Positions 57,794 to 64,000 of a stretch of 64,000 nucleotides of DNA are shown in pieces. The notes beneath the pieces are model-generated. The model searched no databases. It saw only the letters and a program-made list of their open reading frames with translations, and was not told where the DNA came from. The DNA is from Sycobia sp. Sy_11 (Eukaryota; Arthropoda; Insecta; Hymenoptera; Epichrysomallidae), in contig JACCIC010000053.1 in assembly GCA_018907035.1 (NCBI GenBank), positions 2,038,501-2,102,500 on the forward strand, in the 5' to 3' direction. A program made the position numbers and the translations under genes. Numbering within the stretch: position 1 is the stretch's first letter; each line of letters starts with the position of its first letter.

Positions 57794-58140
57794 ATATGTA
57801 AAGGAAATAGGAAAGTAAGGAACGTGCACCCATATATCTCGGCGTGATAATGCGTTCGCGGACAACAGCCTCCGCCGCCGATGCTCCACTTAGCAATCGG
57901 GCGCGCGCACAACGCCGCGCCGGCTGTATAGTGTGTATATATACACACACACATATATATATATACATACATATATATAGTATAAATTACTTTCAATTGA
58001 CCGGCGCGTTGCCGTTGCAAGCTCCCCAAGAGACAAATCACACTAATGATCGGATCGTTCTACACGTATCCCCCATTCTATCATCTCCCTCCACTTCACC
58101 CTTCCATCTCATGTGTATGTATATTTTTGTATGTATGTAT

Positions 58141-58155
58141 GTATATATATATATG

Positions 58156-58199
<44 letters not shown>
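58141..58199. repeat. (TA)n microsatellite with GCAC interruption
   Basis: About 28 TA units broken once near 58,155-58,158. Confidence 0.93.
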
Positions 58200-58202
<3 letters not shown>

Positions 58203-58787
58203 CGGGCAGTGCGCGGCTTACTCGTCGAATCAGGGATCGCGGGCACGTTATATACATATATCTGTACATATTGTACACGCGCTAGGGCGCTCGCTTGCCG
58301 CGGCACAGATGGAGCTGCTGATATGTCGTTATACATATATATATAAGAATATCGCGCTGCGCTCGTCCACGTCACCGAAAGACGCGATTGTCGCGCGTTT
58401 AACTCCGCGCGCGACCTCGACTCGATAAATGCACGATGTGTACATATGTCTGCAGGAAAGAAAGAACGATCCTCGCCGATCTCTCTCGCTCACGCGCGCC
58501 GTCACCGCCGACGTTTCAACAGAGCACCCGATTTCTGTATATATATATGTAGACATATGTATGTATATAATATCGTAATCTAACGTTCGAATCGTTATAT
58601 CGCTGTTTTAGAACGTACATATATGTATACCATACGTGTATTGTGATATAGGTGAGTGTGGAGCGGGGGAGGAAGGGAGGATCTACGACGACATCGGTAA
58701 CCGCGAGTATTATAGACGTGACCCAATTCCCTACCCTCCTCCCGCCCCTAGATGTTATCCGATATACGCGATTCCGTATACGGATAT

Positions 58788-58839
58788 TATATGTATATAT
58801 ATATGTACGTATGTATGTATATATGTATGTATGTATGTA

Positions 58840-58885
<46 letters not shown>
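58788..58885. repeat. mixed (GTAT)n-(TA)n array
   Basis: Irregular ATGT/GTAT units passing into about 20 TA units, nearly 100 bp in all. Confidence 0.92.
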
Positions 58886-58889
<4 letters not shown>

Positions 58890-58990
58890 CCTCTGCGAAA
58901 ATGTCTCGTCGCTGCGGCGCGGGCGCATCGATCGTTCTGCGTCCATGATCGGTCACTCCTCCCCCCCCCCCTTTGCGTTGTAGATCAGTG

Positions 58991-59103
58991 ACGATACGCC
59001 GCGATGTGGAATATAGAGCGATTCTACCATACGGATGAGAACGACTTGTCGGCGTCCTTTGTGTCGTGCTTACGTAATTTTTAAGCGTATGCAACTTGCA
59101 TAT

Positions 59104-59164
<61 letters not shown>

Positions 59165-59330
59165 TAAAAGTCACCGACGGTGTATGAAAAAAATTTAAAC
59201 ACCATTGCGAAAGGGATCAGCACTCGCATCGACTTTGCCGAGGGGGAGATTCTATACGTATAGTGATATGTATAACTTGTCTACTTAAAGTCAGAAAACT
59301 TTTCATAAAGAATACGATTGAAAAACCTTA

Positions 59331-59364
<34 letters not shown>

Positions 59365-60390
59365 TTTTAATGAAAAAAATCCCTAGCGAAATCCTTCCTA
59401 CTTCGACATCAGGATTGCACATATATTACTATTAGAAGCATGAGGTGCGAAATCGCTAATCGACGCAAACCCCGGAACATACATATATACATACATACGT
59501 ACATATACAAAAATATAGCTCAAATATATATATATGTTCGGGTAATTCGATTGCGATACCAGTCCGGTGCACCAGCGAAATTCTTATCCTTGCGATTCGA
59601 GGCAACGTCGGAAACTCGCGCCTGACATGCAAGTATATGTACACAGTCACACACACACTCGCGTGCGTATATTATATATAGCTTATAGAAAGTAGACTTG
59701 CGCACCGAGCAGGGGCTGAAAGGGCGAGGGCGGCAGAACTGGAGAGTTAAATCACATTATATTATACATTTATATTTCTTTGATTCGAACTTGAAAGGCA
59801 CATTACACACAAGATTGTGTTAAATTGATAATGTATCTTCACCTAAAATTGAAAAAAAAAATGTTTACGTATATTTGAGATTCTTTAGAATTGTATTTGG
59901 TTTCTTCAGAATTAAAAATTAATTCATCTGCCACCCTTCTTTAAAAATTTATGCTCTCAGATTACTTCCCCCCGCCCTCCCCCCCAAGTCTACGTGAAAT
60001 GCATATATATGCTCACGTTCAATCCAAGAGAATTATCTCCAGCTGCTCTCTATATATATGAAAAGACGTTGTTTAATTTAGATAAAAATTTAAAGATGTT
60101 CGTTTCTAATTTTTGTCGGAGCGTTGAGAGTGAAAAAGGTAATTTTACGTCGCCCTGCCACGAAAATTTGATGCTTATAGTCTTGAGTATGCCTCAGGAT
60201 GTTCTCCGATATATAATCGGATCATCGAATTAAACTATTGATAACAATAATAACCACGAATATACAATAAAAATGAAGTGTCAATGATTGAATACGGACC
60301 CGCACGCGTATAACACGTGAACAAAATTCGACTAGGCGCATATATAGTTATATACATTATTTGGTATAATACACCGAGGGGTATTTTACC
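58991..60390. other. AT-rich stretch with TA and TG arrays
   Basis: TA array at 59,107-59,161, TG array at 59,331-59,355 and mixed TACA units near 59,478-59,510. A 79-codon plus frame at 59,994-60,233 is repeat-free but within chance length. Confidence 0.55.
59107..59161. repeat. (TA)n microsatellite
   Basis: About 27 TA units. Confidence 0.95.
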
Positions 60391-61150
60391 GTCGGAGCCC
60401 CCGAGCTCGCATGACGAACGAGCTAACCGAGGGTGGCGGCGGCGGCGGCGGACGAGGGGGTCGAGGGGTATGTCGGTTGCAAGGAACACAGTGCCGCGGC
60501 GCGAGTAAGCGAGACAGACAGACGCGCGCGGGCAGAAGGGGGAGAAAGAAGGGCGGCCCGGCCAAAAGGAATGGAGAGCGTGACGAGCGGGACGTCGGGC
60601 GAGGGTTGGCGTGGGAAGGGCGGGGAGGGGGGGTTGCGCGCGGAGAGCGAGAGGGGATGAGCCGCCGGCAGTCGGAGCGATGGCAGAGTATTGATTTAGT
60701 GGGTTTTGCCTTCTCCTTCTATTTGTCCCTCTCTCGTTCCCTATATATAAATATATATATGTATGTATGTATGAAACTAAGCTCCGCGCGAGCGCGCCCC
60801 CGCGGCAGTCGCCCCCCCCCCTCCACCCTCCCATTACCCTTCGCCCATCCGCCTGTCCGTCTCGCTCTCACCGCAGGAGTCGCGCGGGGGTAGCGCGCTT
60901 TTCAGAGCCTCGCGCGACGCCATCGCGCGCCTTTCATCCATCTTTGCTGGTTTTATTCCGCGGTAGGATTCGCCGTCCCCCGTCCCTCGGCCACCTCGGC
61001 GCCGCCGCGAACCCCCCCCCACCCCGCTCCGATGTGTACGCGACCGCGGAATATCTCCCGAGAGCCGCTTCGCGCGCGAAGCGTCTTTTTATTATTACGT
61101 GCGAATACTCGACGATGCGGCGTTATTGGCGCGCTTTTTCGTGTTTCTTT
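60391..61150. other. GC-rich block
   Basis: CpG-rich with GGC triplets near 60,432-60,452, G runs near 60,615-60,630 and C runs near 60,810-60,822 and 61,010-61,021. Frames of 120-200 codons on both strands are Arg/Gly/Pro-rich by composition. No domain recognised. Confidence 0.55.
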
Positions 61151-62140
61151 TATTTTATTCTTATTTTCGTTTTTTTTTTTTTTTATTTTTACGTTTTATA
61201 CTTTTTTTTTTTTCATTCCTCGGGACGCTTTATCAATTTTACGATATTACGCGTTATCGGACTTTTCATTTTAATCGGACGTGGTTTGAAGTCAAAAGTT
61301 TTGCGGAAAAATTCCGATTTTGGTTAATAACAAAATGTCTTGTGTGTTCATTAAACAAAAGAATTTTTAATTCACTTTTAGGGCTTTAATATTTTACCCT
61401 CGAATTTGTAAGTTATATCGTTTAATTTCAATCGAAAAATACTGTTAATTATTTAGTTCAGTACACGAGACATAACAATTTATCTTTTTTGGATTATATG
61501 AAGTTCAGTTTTTTTAGCAAAATTATATATATTTATATATCAAACAAAATTGGCTAGAACATAATATAATATAAATTGAAAAAATTTGTTTATAACTATT
61601 CGAACAAATATTTATTGCATTTCTAATTGTAGAATGAAATTAAATGATTCTATATTTTTATGATTATTATAAAGATTAGTAAATTTTTATAGATTGGAAT
61701 AAATTAATAAAAGAATTTTTCGCCACTATAAAATTGCATCATTTTGCCGTTCATGGTATAACTGAAGAAAATAGTTCTACGTCTCAAATGGAAAATCCCC
61801 AGTATTAAACAAATCTCCAGTTTCATTTTTACAAAAATAAATCCCAAAAATATGAATCTAGCACGTAAAATTAGCGACCGCAAATAATTCTTAAAAAAAA
61901 AAAAAAAAAAAAACAAAAAACAAAAAACAAAAGAAAAAGAAAATAAAAGTACATTTCGCCCGCGTGGAACAGTTGATCGAGCGTCGGACGACTAATCGAT
62001 TATAATTAGCAATGGTCGTAAAGCATTTCTTCGTCGCGTATACGATGGAAATACTCAAACGGCACGGTCTCCGTTACACGTTTCTGCGAGAACGATAAAA
62101 TTAGCCGAATTAAATCGTATCGACCATAAATCCATTCAAC
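61151..62140. other. AT-rich stretch with T and A runs
   Basis: T runs near 61,170-61,215 and an A21 run at 61,893-61,913. Otherwise unique AT-rich DNA without a gene. Confidence 0.6.
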
Positions 62141-62270
62141 ACTTTCCCCCGCGGCAACCCCATCCATCGTATATTGTATAAAAGCGGCAAGCCACGGCGG
62201 CGGCGGCGGCGGCAGCAGCAACAGAAGAAGAAGCACGCAGAAGCGAGAACAGCCCCGTTGCCTAGTATGC

Positions 62271-62272
<2 letters not shown>

Positions 62273-62315
<43 letters not shown>
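62273..62315. repeat. (TA)n microsatellite
   Basis: About 21 TA units, followed by short CTATAC units. Confidence 0.94.
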
Positions 62316-62318
<3 letters not shown>

Positions 62319-62521
62319 ATACCTATATACATCCGCATAAATATCCAAGAAGGCGGGAGCGGTTACAGGTGTCCCATAACATTTTATTACAATCGCGCGA
62401 GATTACGTAAACGCGCGTCCACCCTCCGCCTCTCTGTCTCTCTCTCTCGCTCTCTTTCTCTCTTACACACATTTATTATAGCGGCAGCCAAACGGCGAGC
62501 GTGCTCGCGCGGCGAGTCCAT

Positions 62522-62548
62522 AAAAAAAAAAAAAAAAAAAAAAAAAAA
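62522..62548. repeat. poly-A run (27)
   Basis: Pure A homopolymer in otherwise GC-rich DNA, followed by a purine-rich stretch. Confidence 0.92.
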
Positions 62549-62760
62549 GGGAGGGAGAGGGAGGGGGATAGAGAGCAAAAAGAGCGCGCACTCAAGGACG
62601 CGCGGCGAGAGCGCTCGGCGTTACTGTTCCACGGCGGCGCGGCGCGGGGCGGCACGACCGCGTGCTGCATAATAATAAAAGTCGCTAAGCGGCGCGATCG
62701 CCCCGGGCGATATTATAACTTTACCCCTTCCGCTCTCCGAAAACGGGGCGTGTGTATATG

Positions 62761-62792
<32 letters not shown>

Positions 62793-62914
62793 CGAGTATG
62801 TATACATGTAGGTGTGTATGTACGAGGATCCCGGTATCCCCGAGAGAGGCGGCTTATCGGTTAATCCAATTTCGACAGCGCGAATTCACGTTTCGACAAT
62901 GCGCGTGTCAGTGT

Positions 62915-62938
62915 GAGAGCGAGAGCGAGAGCGAGAGT
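62915..62938. repeat. (GAGAGC)4 hexanucleotide repeat
   Basis: Four perfect units, probably derived from a GA array. Confidence 0.9.
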
Positions 62939-63340
62939 GAGAGAGAGCAAGGGAGGGAGAGTTAGAGAGAAGAACGGAGGTCGCAAATGTGTGTATGTGA
63001 CACAGAGCGTGAGTGAAGAAGGAGGGAAAGAACGAGAATACCTCCAAGAGATAGTATCTTCCTATAGTTAAGAGGTGTTTACAACGCCGCCAGTGAATCT
63101 TCCTGGTTAAGTGGGAAAGAAAGAGAGAGAGAGAGAGAGAGGGAGGGAACGGGGGAGAGTTAAAGAGAGAAGATGGCAGTAAATATTCCGAGCTTCCTAC
63201 CATGCGATCTCGCTCCGCCCGCGCTTCGCAGCCATACACACACACGCACGTCGACACATGCCCGCTCTACACATCGTATCCGTTTCGTCCTCTCCCACCT
63301 CTCCATGGATATACAGCGTGTTTCTTTTTTATCCCGAGCT

Positions 63341-64000
63341 TCCTCAAAATTCTTCCCCACTCTCGCTTTCGACGACTCGCTACTGCTCATTTTATTTTTC
63401 ACGCTATATATGCATATCTATGGAAAATTTACGTTATTATTCGCACTTTATTCATATACTTTTTTAATGCGCTTTATAATTATGTAGATCAATCGATCGT
63501 TAATGATATACCGTTGATTAAAGTAAGGATATCATTGCTTGGAACGTCGTCATATTTATACGGGAAATATAAAGAATTATCATTTAGATGGGAGTTTTGT
63601 CAATTCTTGTTGAACGATTCAGCTCGAATATAGAGCTGGGCCTGGTGTTGCCATTGGTTTATATATATATATATATTATGAAAAAAAAAGATTGCAGTAT
63701 AGTTGCATTTCAACGAAATTATTTCATGAATAGAAAAAAACGTCGTATGGACAAAAATTCTTGTTGCGTCGTAAAATACATAGACAGTCGGACGAGAAAA
63801 ATTTCTTTACTTCATCTGCTCGAAATTTCTAATCTGACAATAACTTCATCATCGCTTACGAATAAAATGCGTCGGCCTCGAGAATTCCGATGAAATACGA
63901 TCGCAATTCTTTTAATCCGTAGAATGACTATACGGTGCTTTCTATAACCACTTTCCGGCGGAACGTGGTTACAAATGTTTGAGTAAAAATGAGCGTCTGA
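63341..64000. other. AT-rich right edge
   Basis: A short TA run near 63,660-63,676, otherwise unique. A 101-codon plus frame at 63,588-63,893 crosses the TA run; its Lys/Arg-rich second half is repeat-free but within chance length. No gene called. Confidence 0.55.

Larger units (their letters stand above)
57111..57830. other. AT-rich stretch with TA-TG and CA-TA arrays
   Basis: Compound arrays at 57,143-57,218 and 57,725-57,789. The sequence between (57,220-57,720) is unique, with no credible frame. Confidence 0.6.
57831..58990. other. mixed block rich in TA, GTAT and TACA units
   Basis: TA-rich arrays at 58,141-58,199 and 58,844-58,885, and mixed ATGT/GTAT units at 58,788-58,850. GC-richer unique DNA lies between. 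Frames are Tyr-Ile or Tyr-Thr repeats. Confidence 0.6.
62141..63340. other. GC-rich block with TA, A27 and GA-derived repeats
   Basis: GGC/AGC triplets (62,195-62,220), TA arrays (62,273-62,315 and 62,763-62,792), an A27 run (62,522-62,548), GAGAGC hexamers (62,915-62,938) and a GA run (about 63,120-63,141). Frames are Arg/Lys-rich or Ser-Leu repeats. Confidence 0.6.

Noticed and set aside
1..64000. CRISPR array, phage or bacterial operon
   Set aside because: No direct repeats with unique spacers, no tandem same-strand genes and no ribosome-binding sites; composition is that of a eukaryotic nuclear genome.

Overview
The window looks like a stretch of insect nuclear DNA with few genes or none. 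It has no bacterial gene layout, no operons, and no rRNA, tRNA or CRISPR array that I could find. Blocks of GC-rich, CpG-rich DNA (about 0.5 to 2 kb) alternate with AT-rich blocks. Dinucleotide repeats (TA, GA/CT, CA/TG) and poly-A/T runs occur throughout. Undepleted CpG, sharp GC heterogeneity and very dense microsatellites fit a hymenopteran (ant, bee or wasp). This is inference from composition; no diagnostic gene was recognised.

Layout. From 1 to about 45,700, GC-rich and AT-rich blocks alternate every 0.5 to 2 kb. The largest GC-rich block in this part is 22,561-25,870, broken only by an AT-rich, TA-repeat stretch at 23,341-23,880. Six long TA tracts cluster at 43,791-45,487. The stretch 45,721-48,950 is the longest part with essentially no microsatellite. 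It is followed abruptly by the most GC-rich block (48,951-49,740) and a GC-rich zone reaching about 51,340. From there to 64,000 the mosaic resumes, with long AT-rich stretches at 51,341-52,830 and 53,621-56,100.

Coding content. Nearly all long open frames are translations of repeats (Ser-Leu, Arg-Glu, Ile-Tyr, Cys-Val, Thr-His), or lie in GC-rich DNA where stop codons are rare. A few short segments combine an open frame with splice-site-like edges or a good start context: 7,344-7,408 (+), 9,306-9,364 (-), 27,924-28,034 (-), 23,213-23,253 (-) and 49,912-50,295 (+). They are given as low-confidence exon candidates of unknown function. Nothing links them into one gene or pathway. The window is best read as intergenic or long-intron sequence, possibly including the edges of one or more genes.

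Other structure. There are several perfect hairpins (best: 16,297-16,342, 19-bp arms), long alternating purine-pyrimidine tracts, facing CT and GA tracts, and one possible transposon end at 29,061. I did not find an undescribed multi-gene system.
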